From: Metapseudomonas sp043392685
Lineage (GTDB): Bacteria > Pseudomonadota > Gammaproteobacteria > Pseudomonadales > Pseudomonadaceae
Reading direction: 5' to 3' (one strand)
Assembly (NCBI GenBank): GCA_043392685.1
Contig: JBHZGM010000004.1
Length of the DNA: 64,000 nt
In this document: positions 8,869-17,896 of the stretch, in pieces
How the letters are laid out: each line of letters opens with the position of its first letter
Position numbering within the stretch: position 1 is the stretch's first letter
Made by a program: the position numbers and the translations under genes
Notes under the pieces: model-generated
What the model saw: only the letters and a program-made list of their open reading frames with translations
What the model was told of the DNA's origin: nothing
Databases searched by the model: none

Positions 8869-9078
8869 GGCTGTGTGAAAACTGCTGCGCATCGGTGATG
8901 CTGCGTTGAAAGCAGCCTCGTGCGCGAGTCCGATCAAAATGCTCATTTACAACTCGTAAACTGCGCTTTTTCGGCTGCTTTACTCGCTGGCGCTCACCCT
9001 CCGGGCCAGCCTACGGCTGTTACTCCCGTTGGTCGTTGCGCCTTGCCTGACCTTCGCTCGCGACGTTTTCACACGGCC
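8869..9078. mobile_element. 210-bp MITE-like element with 14-bp terminal inverted repeats
   Basis: GGCTGTGTGAAAAC (8869-8882) and GTTTTCACACGGCC (9065-9078) match in inverted orientation at 13 of 14 positions. The interior has no gene. The element begins four bases after the thioesterase stop. The organisation suggests a small non-autonomous element or an intergenic repeat family; I see no obvious target-site duplication. Confidence 0.6.
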
Positions 9079-9102
9079 TGTGACCCCTGCCTTTCCATCC
9101 TG

Positions 9103-10260
9103 TTCCCCAAAATCAGTGGAAGGGCCTGTGGATAAGGTGTAGACCGAGCTCCAGGCCCCGCGCCACGCGGGCCTTGCCGCGATCTGGCGATTTTCTGAGC
9201 GTTTTCAACAACTTGGCTTTTGCATTGCACACAAATACTGTGCAGGATGCTGTTGATAACCTGTTCGGATACCGCTCCACCCCCCGTCAATCCTGGCGTT
9301 CCTGCGAATGATCAACTTCTGATCAATCTTGCGGAGCCACGGAACACCTGGTCCAGCAGCGGGCCACATCCCTGCTGTAATGCCCATTGCAGAGCCTTTT
9401 CCCCCCATTTTTCGTGGATGCAGCTGTGGATAATTTGTCGATGAATGCCTGGGAAGCAGGCCCGGCGCAGCTTCCAATCGATTGGGCATTTTTCGAGCAA
9501 AATCATAGGGATAACTTCTTCGTTGCACACAATATCTGTGCAGCCATCTGTGAATAACTTGTGCGGACAATGCTGCAGGCAGCGGTTTACGGTACATGTA
9601 GAGCATTGCTCAGTTTTTACCCAAGCTATTCTTATCGCCCTTCTTCTGTGAATAACGGATCGACACCATTGCCGGATGGGGACCACTGCCTTGGCAATGG
9701 ATGGTTAGTTCGCGGGTACCAGGCGCCGTTCCAGCCCGGATTCGCCTCCTCTTCAGCGATCTGTTAACAGGTCGGCGAGGCTTTTACCCAAATCCCGTGG
9801 ATGCTGTTGTGGATAAGCTGTAGTTCGAGCGCCAGATGCCAGGGCAGACGCGGTTTTCCGCGCACTGTTCATTTTTCGTTCTGATTCAGGCACTTGGCCC
9901 ACATATTCTGTGCAGCCATCTGTGGATAAGCTGTTTGGCCATGGCTGCAGCCCAGCAAGGATGGGGCCTTCGGCTTCATGAACACTATTTGATCAGCCTT
10001 GCCGGCGGAAACGGCCAATGTTCAGCCAGACCAGGCCCGATCAGACTCCGCGGGATTAATCCACAAGCGCCAGCAGCGAGATTTTCACGCTTGTGCCCAA
10101 ATAACGTGGACTGCTCTGTGTATAAGTTGTCCATGGATGGCTACAGCCCAGGCAGCACGCGGCTTGCCGAAGAACGTATATTTTTCGAGCAATATCAATG
10201 GGTTATCCAGCCGACTGCACACAGAATCTGTGCAACCGGCTGTGGATAGCCTGTGAGGCA
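9103..10260. repeat. four-unit degenerate array of DnaA-type boxes and 19-bp palindromes
   Basis: About 300-380-bp units repeat four times. Each has (a) a CCC-rich block, a GTGGA motif and a DnaA-type box (TGTGGATAA at 9127, 9425, 9808; TGTGTATAA at 10117), and (b) a palindrome TGCACA-N7-TGTGCA (9226-9244, 9524-9542, degenerate 9896-9914, 10216-10234). Six bases after each palindrome comes a second DnaA-type box (9251 TGTTGATAA, 9549 TGTGAATAA, 9921 TGTGGATAA, 10241 TGTGGATAG). The distance from first box to palindrome is 99, 99, 88 and 99 bases. An extra TGTGAATAA is at 9647. Open frames across it are short, unlike known proteins and cross the repeats, so I call it non-coding. A role in DnaA titration or replication is inference. 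Confidence 0.75.
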
Positions 10261-10332
10261 CGTGCTGCAGCCTACGGATGGCGGGGCTTTCGCGACTCTG
10301 ATCAATAAACGATCAGGCTCCCTGGGGGCAAC

Positions 10333-11733
10333 TTATCCCCCGCAGCAACCGCAGACCGACATGCTGCCGGGCTCGGTGGTCTTCCAGTTGCCGTTCCAGC
10401 CGCCCTTGTTGCTACACACCTGTGGACAGGTCTGCGCGGCCTGGCCATTGTTCCAGATGGGACCGGCCTGCACGTCCTGCGGCGTGGCGCACTGGCCCTG
10501 CATCACATCATCGAAGATGTGGCTCAGACTCGCCCAGGGGATGGTGTTGCTGTTCCCGCTGCCATTGAATTTGTGGCAACCGAAGCAGTTGGAAATGAAC
10601 GACTGGGTCGGGTCCACGTTCTGGAAAGTGGTTTCCATCACTGAGTTGGCCAGGCGCATGGACCCGCGCTGGTTGGAGAAGATGGAGGATGGCTGGGTGA
10701 CATCGTTTTCCCAGATGGCGCCGACATTCATGTAGTTCTGCCAGACGGCCATTGGATTGTCGCTGGACAAGGCCGAGAGGAAGCCCTGGATCTGGGTGTT
10801 GAGGCTGTCGATGTCGGCGATGTTGTCCGAGGCCTCGTGGTCCGAGACATCGGTGCCGTCGTGGTAGACCCTGCAGATTTCCGACGGCGTGCCGGTGAGG
10901 CTGCTGCTAGGTGCCGCCTGGTTGATGTTGCAGCTCGCGGGAGGGTTATCCACAGCGCAGGCGGCGCTGGTGAACGACCAGCCCCCCGCAGGGGCAGTGG
11001 CCGGATTGCTGCATTCCGGCACGTTGCTGCGGTGCTCGAAGGTGGCCCAGATGAATTCCGGGTGCAGCGCGGTGGCGATGGCCATGTGAAAGCCGACCAT
11101 GCCCAGCAGTTCATTACCCGGCACGCCATCCACGTTGGCTTCGATCCAGAAGTAGTTGGGCTTGTCGGCATCGGTGATGATTCGCCATGCGCTCTTCAGC
11201 TCCGTGGTTCCGCTCGGATAGTTCAGCGCGCTCTGGATCTGCGGAATGTTGCACAGGTTCTGGCTGAAGCGGATCTCGTAGAAAACCACATTGCCGTTCT
11301 GGTCGAAGATGGTGGCGCCATCACCAGCCTGGCCGGTGCGCTCGGGAATCTGGAACGGCGTGTCGGATGCCACGCTCTTCTCCCGGCGCACGAACATCAC
11401 CTCGGCCTGCTTCGACGGGTCGCAGGAGTTGGTGCCAGTGGCCTGGAGGATCGGGTAGTTGGTGTTGACCTGGAAGTTGCGCAGGGCGGGATCACTCGCC
11501 GATGGGCTGACCAGCTGGAAGAACCATTGCCAGGCGAACTGGTAGAAGTCACAGAAATCGGCGTTGCTGCCTTCCGGGATCTCGCTGGGGGGGTTGGGAT
11601 TGGTGATCCAGTCCTGACTGGCGCTGCACGCGGGGCTCGCCGCCTGCGCCGGGCCCGTTACCAGCAGGGGGCCGGCACAGGCAAGTATCAGGACCAGCAA
11701 CCAGGCGACACGGAATGTCCTTGTAGCGTTCAT
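10333..11733 (-). CDS. secreted protein with CxxCH motif and MVL (mannan-binding lectin)-like C-terminus
   Basis: A 466-residue exported protein with a signal peptide (hydrophobic VAWLLVLILACAGPLL, cleavage near AQA-AS). The body is Cys- and Trp-rich and matches no enzyme family I recognise. CFGCHKF (C383, C386, H387) is a CxxCH haem c-type site. Residues about 421-466 (AGPIWNNGQAAQ, CPQVC, GWNGNW, MSVCGC) match the repeat of the Microcystis viridis lectin/mannan-binding family. The likely location is periplasmic or extracellular. Haem attachment is not proven; a single CxxCH could instead be a metal or disulfide site. A perfect DnaA box lies inside the gene at 10946-10954. Confidence 0.7.
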   Translation of the reverse strand: MNATRTFRVAWLLVLILACAGPLLVTGPAQAASPACSASQDWITNPNPPSEIPEGSNADFCDFYQFAWQWFFQLVSPSASDPALRNFQVNTNYPILQATGTNSCDPSKQAEVMFVRREKSVASDTPFQIPERTGQAGDGATIFDQNGNVVFYEIRFSQNLCNIPQIQSALNYPSGTTELKSAWRIITDADKPNYFWIEANVDGVPGNELLGMVGFHMAIATALHPEFIWATFEHRSNVPECSNPATAPAGGWSFTSAACAVDNPPASCNINQAAPSSSLTGTPSEICRVYHDGTDVSDHEASDNIADIDSLNTQIQGFLSALSSDNPMAVWQNYMNVGAIWENDVTQPSSIFSNQRGSMRLANSVMETTFQNVDPTQSFISNCFGCHKFNGSGNSNTIPWASLSHIFDDVMQGQCATPQDVQAGPIWNNGQAAQTCPQVCSNKGGWNGNWKTTEPGSMSVCGCCGG

Positions 11734-11978
11734 CGTCCCTCTCCTTTCTGCTCATCAGGGCATGGGCCGACGGAGCGCTGCGAAACACGCAGCGCCCTGG
11801 CCCGCGGGTGGTACATCGCCAGGGAACAGTGAGGGCAGACGATTCAAGCGAGGCCGCGAAATGCGCGGGGCTGGCGTCCTGCCGGCGGGTGCTCCTTGCG
11901 ATGAAATCAGGCTAGAAGACGCACCCGGCCTCGGCAAACCCCGCTGCCGAGCGGCATTGTGGATAACTTGCGAGGAAA

Positions 11979-12002
11979 GCGCGGGGCCGGTCGGCCCCGC
12001 GC
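11979..12002 (-). terminator. GC-rich hairpin downstream of the PCuAC gene
   Basis: GCGCGGGGCC and GGCCCCGCGC (11979-11988, 11993-12002) form a perfect 10-bp stem just after the PCuAC stop, followed on the minus strand by TTTCC. The rest of the 11734-12009 gap holds a perfect DnaA box at 11958-11966 and no gene that I can support. Confidence 0.6.
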
Positions 12003-12009
12003 GCGGACG

Positions 12010-12486
12010 TCAGTGCTGGTGCTCGGTGGCTGCCTCTGCCGCTGGTGGCTGCGTCTGGACGTGAACCTCCACATCCAGGTCGCCGGCCTTCTGGAAGTGC
12101 AGGGTCATGGGGAACTTGTCGCCATCGTTCAGCGGCTGCTTCAGGCCGAACATCATCAGGTGGTAGCCGCCCTGCTCGAAGCGCGCTTCGCCGCCGGCGG
12201 GAATCTCCACGCCGCTCTCGACCTTCTGCATCTTCATCAGGCCGTCCTTGTGCAGGTGTTCGTGGATTTCGGTCTTGCCGGCGCGGGCGGTGTCGGCGCC
12301 CAGCAGCGTGTCCGCCTGCGCTCCCATGTTGTGGATAACCAGGTAGGCGGCGCCATTGGGCGAAACCGCGGGCACAGCCATGGCCCAGGGGTGCTCAATG
12401 TGTAGCGGGCCGAAGCTGTAGTCATGGGCGGCCAGGGTGCCGGAAAAGCTCAGCAGGGCCCCCAGGGCCAGCAATTTCTTGCGCAT
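12010..12486 (-). CDS. periplasmic copper chaperone PCu(A)C
   Basis: A 158-residue protein with a signal peptide (MRKKLLALGALLSFSGTLAA). The copper-binding pattern of PCuAC proteins is visible: EIHEHLHKDGLMKMQ followed by GGYHLMMFGL, giving the His/Met ligand set (H, M, H-x-M). A His-containing tail (TEHQH) ends the protein. PCuAC delivers Cu(I) to periplasmic targets such as cytochrome oxidase. It lies 100 bp after a PepSY membrane protein and near a DUF2946 gene, which supports a copper role. A perfect DnaA box is inside the gene at 12330-12338. Confidence 0.88.
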   Translation of the reverse strand: MRKKLLALGALLSFSGTLAAHDYSFGPLHIEHPWAMAVPAVSPNGAAYLVIHNMGAQADTLLGADTARAGKTEIHEHLHKDGLMKMQKVESGVEIPAGGEARFEQGGYHLMMFGLKQPLNDGDKFPMTLHFQKAGDLDVEVHVQTQPPAAEAATEHQH

Positions 12487-12587
12487 GTCGGAACTCCATT
12501 CATTCGATTGACGGGCACCCACCCCCGGCAGGTGCCGATTGCTCTCCATCGCGGACGCAGCCAGTGGGCCACGCCTGCGGAACCGGC

Positions 12588-13961
12588 CTAGCCGGCCACT
12601 ACCTTGCCGCTGCCGATGCGTGACAGCACCGCCCAGTCCAGCGCCCAGATCGCCAGCAGGGACAGCCCTACCAGTGGGAAGGCGACGCCGAGGCCGATCA
12701 TGATCAGCACTGCGGTTCTCCACAACGGCAGATCATGGCGCAGCGGCGGCACGCCGAGGCTGCCCTGCGGGCGACGCTTCCACCACATCACCAGGCCGCT
12801 CACGGAACTCAGCAGGATCAGCAGGCAGACTCCGAACATCAACAACTGGTTGGCCAGGCCGAAGAACTTGCCTTCATGCAGCACCACGCCCATTTCCACG
12901 CTCCTGGCCACCACGCCGTAGTCCTGCCAGCGGATGTCGGCCAGCACCTTGCCGCTGTACTGGTCCAGGTGCAGGGTGGCGTCGTTGCGCGGGTCATCGG
13001 CGAACACGGCGATGCTGTACACCCCGGTCTCGTCGGCCGGCAGGGTGATGCTGTAGCCGGGCACCACGCCGCGCCCGGTGGCGGTATCCACCACCTGCTG
13101 CAGGCTGACCTGCCCGCCTGGTGCGGGCATGCCGCTGGCGCCGTGTCCATTGTGCGCGGCATGGGGATCGGAGGCCGGCAGCGGGGTGTTTTCCACCGCC
13201 CAGGCCACGGTCTGGTCAGCGGCGGTGTTCAGACTGCGGGCCTGCTGGCCGGACTTGGGCACCTCATTCCACATGGCGGCGGGGAAACGGTTCCACACCT
13301 CGGTGAATTTCTCGCCCCAGAAACCGGTCCACGTCATCCCGGTGAGCAGCATGAACAGCAACAACAGCGAGCCCCAGAATCCGGTCACCGCGTGCAGGTC
13401 GCGCCAGAACAGCCGCCCGCGAGCGGTCAGGCGCGGCCAGAACACGCCGCGCATGCCCTGGCCCCTTGGCCACCAGAGGTAAAGACCGGACACCACCAGG
13501 ACGATCGCCCAACCGGCGGCCAGCTCGATCAGCCGATCCCCGACCGTGCCGATAAGCAGGGTGCCGTGCAGCGCGCGGGCGATGGCCTGGAGGTTGTTCT
13601 GCGCGTCCTGGGTGCCGAGTACCTGGCCGCTGTAGGGATCGAGGAACAGGTTGGTCTTGCGGCCGTCGAGGCTGACCACGAACTGCGCGCTGTGCTCGGC
13701 ATCCAGCGGCGGCAGGTATTGGCTGACGGCGGCCTGCGGGTACGCCTGGCGCACCTTGCCCAGTTGCTGGTCGGCGTTGAGCGCCTGGCCTGCCGGGCGG
13801 ACCCGCATCAGATCGGCGTAGAGCAGATCGTCCAGCTGGGGTTTGAACAGATAGATGCTGCCGGTGACCGCCAGCATGATCATGAACGGGATGACGAACA
13901 GCCCGGCATAGAAATGCCAGCGCCACGCCAGGTTGTAAAAGGAGGCAGTGTGCTTCGACAT
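12588..13961 (-). CDS. PepSY-associated transmembrane protein
   Basis: A 457-residue inner-membrane protein. It begins with a hydrophobic segment (FYAGLFVIPFMIMLAVTGSIYLF), has further helices around WAIVLVVSGLYLWW, LLLLFMLLTGMTW and LMFGVCLLILLSSVSG, and two periplasmic PepSY-like regions between them. This is the architecture of PiuB/PepSY_TM proteins, often linked to metal or siderophore uptake and reduction. ATG at 13961 follows GGGAG. A His/Met-containing segment (DPHAAHNGHGASGM) near the middle may bind metal. It sits between the DUF2946 and PCuAC genes, all on the minus strand. Confidence 0.85.
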   Translation of the reverse strand: MSKHTASFYNLAWRWHFYAGLFVIPFMIMLAVTGSIYLFKPQLDDLLYADLMRVRPAGQALNADQQLGKVRQAYPQAAVSQYLPPLDAEHSAQFVVSLDGRKTNLFLDPYSGQVLGTQDAQNNLQAIARALHGTLLIGTVGDRLIELAAGWAIVLVVSGLYLWWPRGQGMRGVFWPRLTARGRLFWRDLHAVTGFWGSLLLLFMLLTGMTWTGFWGEKFTEVWNRFPAAMWNEVPKSGQQARSLNTAADQTVAWAVENTPLPASDPHAAHNGHGASGMPAPGGQVSLQQVVDTATGRGVVPGYSITLPADETGVYSIAVFADDPRNDATLHLDQYSGKVLADIRWQDYGVVARSVEMGVVLHEGKFFGLANQLLMFGVCLLILLSSVSGLVMWWKRRPQGSLGVPPLRHDLPLWRTAVLIMIGLGVAFPLVGLSLLAIWALDWAVLSRIGSGKVVAG

Positions 13962-14041
13962 TGTCGTGCTCCCTGGTGAACCAATGGTCCGCACGCACGC
14001 GCGCCTGGACAGGGCGTGCGCGGTAAGGAAGGTTGCGTGGA

Positions 14042-14425
14042 TCAGGAAAGCGCGACAGGGGGTGCGCGGGTCAGCGCGCCCGGGAAGATGCTCCGTCCGC
14101 CGTGGCCGGCCAGCGGCGCCAGCGCGGCATGCGGACTGATGAGGCCGGCCAGGTCCAGCTCGTGGAGGGGGGCGGGGCTCAGGGCCGGTGAATTGAACAG
14201 CAGGGTGCAGTAGCCGCACTTGGCCCAGGACATCTCGTGGTCGGGTATCGCCGGCTGGTGGCCCGCATCGCCATGCTCGGCGGCACAGGCCAGCTCGCCC
14301 ATCCATTCGGGGACGCCGCCCTGCCCCATGTCCCGCGCCTGGGACAGCAACGGACCGACGAACACCAGCAGCATGGCCAGGAGGCCAAGCCAGGCACCGC
14401 GCTGTCGTGCTCTCTTGTCGGTCAC
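14042..14425 (-). CDS. DUF2946 family protein
   Basis: A 127-residue protein with an N-terminal hydrophobic segment (GLLAMLLVFVGPLLS) and the DUF2946 signature KCGYCTLLF with a nearby His-rich stretch (CAAEHGDAGH). Members sit in copper or TonB-linked clusters and may bind metal in the periplasm. It is the first of three same-strand genes with the PepSY and PCuAC genes. Exact role unknown. Confidence 0.75.
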   Translation of the reverse strand: MTDKRARQRGAWLGLLAMLLVFVGPLLSQARDMGQGGVPEWMGELACAAEHGDAGHQPAIPDHEMSWAKCGYCTLLFNSPALSPAPLHELDLAGLISPHAALAPLAGHGGRSIFPGALTRAPPVALS

Positions 14426-14690
14426 GAGAAAGGTTCCATGCCGGTCGATCCGGGGGCGCTTATGCTAGCCATGCGCCTGCCTGGGTTGAAGCCTAGTCGC
14501 TGGGACAGAAGGACGCAGGCCGGACGCCCTCGATTTCCAACCGTTCGGCAAACTGCGGGGCAGCGCCAGCATCGGCCTGGCCAGAGCCCATGGTGATCTG
14601 CGCCACACAACCGGGAAGAAACCCTGCCGAACTGGCCCTCTGAAACCACCGCGGATGGTTTAAGCTTGGGCCTATGTTTCCGGAGTCATC

Positions 14691-15095
14691 ATGCTGAGCC
14701 TTGCTGACGTTTTCCTGCTGATGTTGTTCGCTGCTGGCGCGGCCTGGCTGTGGCGCGGGCACGGCGTGCGCGAACGCGCCCTGGTGCTGGCCAAGCAGCA
14801 CTGCGCGCGGCTGGATGTGGAACTGCTGGACGGCAACGTCGCCTTCCGCCGCCTGGCGATAGTGCGCGACGGCAAGGGCAATCGCCGCCTGGCGCGCATC
14901 TACGACTTCGAGTTCACCGTGACCGGCGAGCAGCGCCTGGCGGGGAGCATCCAGATGTTCGGCAACCACCTGGGCCGCATCGATGTGGAGGCCCACCCCT
15001 TCCAGACCGAAGCCCGGCACGACGGCAAGGTTATCCACATGAACGAGTGGCGGCGCAGCCATCCCAAGCCGGATGAACAGCGACGGGCGGATTAG
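14691..15095 (+). CDS. DUF3301 family protein
   Basis: A 134-residue protein with one N-terminal membrane segment (ADVFLLMLFAAGAAWLW), then a soluble domain with ARIYDFEFTVTGEQRLAGSIQMFG, the DUF3301 pattern. The function of the family is unknown. It is divergent from the DUF2946 gene and convergent with the hydrolase gene. A perfect DnaA box occurs inside it at 15031-15039. Confidence 0.75.
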   Translation: MLSLADVFLLMLFAAGAAWLWRGHGVRERALVLAKQHCARLDVELLDGNVAFRRLAIVRDGKGNRRLARIYDFEFTVTGEQRLAGSIQMFGNHLGRIDVEAHPFQTEARHDGKVIHMNEWRRSHPKPDEQRRAD

Positions 15096-15148
15096 CCGCC
15101 CGGCAAGCAACGCCATCTCCACCCCGCTACCAGTCTCGACGGGAAAAC

Positions 15149-16024
15149 TTATCCACGCAGCAGGAACTCGGCCACGCGCTCGGCGCTGGGCTGTGGATAT
15201 TCCTGCATGAAACAGTGACCGCCTTCCACCACCTGAGCGCTGACATGGCCGTTGAGCGCAGTCAGGCGTGCCACTGACTTGGCCACGAAGGGGTAGCTGT
15301 GCTGCCCGTGGAGGATCAGCGTCGGCGTGACGATGCGGCCAAGCGAAGGCCACAGCCGCTTGGGGAAGGAACTGAAGATTTCCGCTTCGCGGCTCGGCCG
15401 GCACTTCAGCTCGACGCCGTTATCCACAGCCTTGATGGCGTGATCCAAATAGCCCCGCAAGGCTTCCTCGGTCCACCCCTTGAAGATGCCCCGGCCATGC
15501 AGACCCTTCCACGCCGCCTCGCGGTCGGCCCAGTGGTTGCGCCGGGCCCGTGCGCGGCTGGCCATGGTGGTGCGGCGGTGCAGGCCGAGTACCTCGGAGA
15601 AGGCCATCACACCGATCATCGCCGGGGTGAAGAGCACCGGGTCGAGCAACACGGCGCGACTGAACAGCTCGGGATGGCGGGCAAGGATCAGGCTGCTCAG
15701 TACCCCGCCAAAGCTGTGCCCCACCGCCATCCGCGGCACCTCGCCGAACTGTCCCCGGCCGGCCTCGAAGGCTTCCACCGCCAGCTCGGCGTTACGGTTC
15801 CAGCCGAGGAAGCGGGCGCCATGGTCGCTGTCGCCGTGGCCCTGGATGTCACAGAGCCAGAGATCGAAGTCCTCGGCCAGCAGCTCCAGCAGCGGTGTAT
15901 AGGTGCGGCCACAGAAACCGTTGCCATGAAGAAAGTGCAGGAGCGGCTTGCCAGTGGCCGGCGTGTGCCAGCCGCGCAGGGTGAACCCGGCGGAGGATGA
16001 GTGGGACCATGGGATCAATTGCAT
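15149..16024 (-). CDS. alpha/beta hydrolase
   Basis: A 291-residue alpha/beta-hydrolase fold protein. It shows the oxyanion loop HGNGF, the nucleophile elbow GHSFGG (serine), and a C-terminal VEGGHCF carrying the catalytic His. An acidic residue around LLDPVLF or the HGQHSYPF region may complete the triad. Substrate cannot be predicted. The start overlaps the region upstream of the kinase gene, with the two genes divergent. A perfect DnaA box is at 15420-15428 and a one-mismatch box at the stop codon (15149). Confidence 0.85.
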   Translation of the reverse strand: MQLIPWSHSSSAGFTLRGWHTPATGKPLLHFLHGNGFCGRTYTPLLELLAEDFDLWLCDIQGHGDSDHGARFLGWNRNAELAVEAFEAGRGQFGEVPRMAVGHSFGGVLSSLILARHPELFSRAVLLDPVLFTPAMIGVMAFSEVLGLHRRTTMASRARARRNHWADREAAWKGLHGRGIFKGWTEEALRGYLDHAIKAVDNGVELKCRPSREAEIFSSFPKRLWPSLGRIVTPTLILHGQHSYPFVAKSVARLTALNGHVSAQVVEGGHCFMQEYPQPSAERVAEFLLRG

Positions 16025-16135
16025 CGAACGTGCCTCGAAATGACTGCGCGAAGTGTATCCGCAGACTTCCGTCCGCAGCAGTGGGCATGGTCAGCCGTGG
16101 TATCGTCGGCGCCTCCGACCCCACGGACGTCACCC

Positions 16136-17896
16136 TTGATTTCCCGCCAACTGCGCATCACCCTGCTGATTCTGCTGCTGCTCGCCGGCCTGTTCCTGGC
16201 GATGCACCTGGCTGGCCGACAAGCCGAGCGCCAGTCCATGCGCGACGAAGGTGAACAGGCCCGCGAGCAACTGACGCTGTATGCCGGCAGTCTGCGCACG
16301 CTGATCGACCGCTTCCGCGCCCTGCCCGCCGTGCTGGCGCTGGACCCGGAGCTGCGCAGCACCTTGAACGGCCCTGTGGATAACGCTACGCAGCACATGC
16401 TCAACCTCAAGCTGGAGCGGATGAACCGCGCCGCCGGCTCCACCACCCTGGAACTGCTGGACCGCGAGGGCCTGGCGGTGGCCGCGAGCAACTGGCGCCT
16501 GCCCACCAGCTTCGTCGGCCACAACTACGGCTTCCGCCCCTACTTCGGCGAGGCTCGGCGCCTGGGCAGCGGCCGCTTCTATGCCGTGGGCGTGACCAGC
16601 GGTGTTCCCGGCTACTTCCTCGCCAGCGCCGTGCGCGATGCCCAGGACGCCTTCATCGGTGCCATCGTGGTGAAGCTGGAATTCCCCGAACTGGAGCAGG
16701 AATGGGGACAGCGCTCGGACATCATCCTGGTCAGCGACGCCCGTGGCGTGGTGTTCATCGCTAACCAGCCCGGATGGCGCTACCGCGAGTTGCATCCCAT
16801 CTCCGCCGAAGACCGTGCCGAGATGGCGGCAACCCGGCAGTACGACAAACAACCCCTGGCGCCACTTATCCACAACACCCGGATCGATTTCGGCCATGAC
16901 AGCCGGCTGGCCCGGGTCGAAGGACCAGCAGGCCCCCGCGACTACCTCTGGGAAAGCCTGCCGCTGCCCAGCGAAGGCTGGACGCTGCATCTGCTGCGCA
17001 CCCCGCAGGAGGCCGCCGACAGCGCCCGCGCCGCCAGCCTGGCTGCCGGAGGAGCGTGGCTGGCGGTGTTCTTCCTGGTGCTGTTCCTGCACCAGCGCTG
17101 GCGCCTGGCACGCATCCGCCAGCGCAGCCGGGAGGAGCTGGAGCAACTGGTGGAACAACGCACCGCCGCCCTGCGCACCGCCCAGGACGGACTGATCCAG
17201 GCCGCCAAGCTGGCCGCCCTCGGACAGATGTCCACAGCCCTGGCCCACGAAATCAACCAGCCGCTCACCGCCCTGCAGATGCACCTGGCGAGCCTGCGCC
17301 TGATGCTCGACAACGGCCAGCTGGAGCAGGCACGCAAGGCCCTGGGGCGTCATGACGAACTGCTGCAGCGCATGGCCGCGCTCACCGGCCATCTCAAGAC
17401 CTATGCGCGCAAGACGCCCGGCGGCCTGCGCGAATGCCTGGAACTGGGCAGCGTTGTGGATAAGTCCCTGCAGCTGCTGGCACCCAACCTGCGTGACGCG
17501 AAAGTGCGGATCAGCCAGGAGCTGACGGTGCCGGCCTGGGTTTCGGGCGACGCCATTCGCCTGGAGCAGGTACTGGTCAACCTGCTGCGCAACGCCTTGG
17601 ACGCTGTGGCCGGCAAAGCCGATCCACAATTGTGGATAACCCTGCGTCGGGACGACGACCACTGGCTGCTGGAAGTGGCCGACAACGGCGGCGGCATCGC
17701 GGAAGACGACCTGCAACGGGTCTTCGATCCCTTCTTCACCACCAAGCCGGCGGGGGCCGGCCTGGGAATCGGACTGGCGGTGTCCTACGCCATCGTCCAT
17801 GAACTGGGCGGCACCCTGAGCGCCGCCAACCAGGGCGAGGGCGCTCTGTTCAGCCTGCGCCTGCCTGTGGATAAGACCAGAGAGGAGCAACCATGA
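16136..17896 (+). CDS. DctB/MifS-like sensor histidine kinase
   Basis: A 586-residue membrane kinase. An N-terminal helix (ITLLILLLLAGLFLAM) and a second around LAAGGAWLAVFFLVLFL bracket a periplasmic double-PAS-type sensor domain, as in DctB. A coiled stretch then leads to the H-box ALAHEINQPLTAL (about H371), N-box NLLRNALDAV and G-boxes DNGGGI and GAGLGIGLAVSY. I chose TTG at 16136 because it directly precedes the membrane helix; a GTG at 16097 is also possible. It overlaps the regulator gene by 4 bases (ATGA). Context resembles P. aeruginosa MifSR, which controls alpha-ketoglutarate use. The gene contains five perfect DnaA boxes. Confidence 0.85.
   Translation: MISRQLRITLLILLLLAGLFLAMHLAGRQAERQSMRDEGEQAREQLTLYAGSLRTLIDRFRALPAVLALDPELRSTLNGPVDNATQHMLNLKLERMNRAAGSTTLELLDREGLAVAASNWRLPTSFVGHNYGFRPYFGEARRLGSGRFYAVGVTSGVPGYFLASAVRDAQDAFIGAIVVKLEFPELEQEWGQRSDIILVSDARGVVFIANQPGWRYRELHPISAEDRAEMAATRQYDKQPLAPLIHNTRIDFGHDSRLARVEGPAGPRDYLWESLPLPSEGWTLHLLRTPQEAADSARAASLAAGGAWLAVFFLVLFLHQRWRLARIRQRSREELEQLVEQRTAALRTAQDGLIQAAKLAALGQMSTALAHEINQPLTALQMHLASLRLMLDNGQLEQARKALGRHDELLQRMAALTGHLKTYARKTPGGLRECLELGSVVDKSLQLLAPNLRDAKVRISQELTVPAWVSGDAIRLEQVLVNLLRNALDAVAGKADPQLWITLRRDDDHWLLEVADNGGGIAEDDLQRVFDPFFTTKPAGAGLGIGLAVSYAIVHELGGTLSAANQGEGALFSLRLPVDKTREEQP

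Noticed and set aside
9205..10256. Several frames of 70-140 residues in the array region
   Set aside because: They cross the repeats and palindromes, lack ribosome-binding sites and known motifs, and exist on both strands.
9103..10260. CRISPR array
   Set aside because: Units are about 300-380 bp and degenerate, with no short identical repeats, unique spacers or cas genes.
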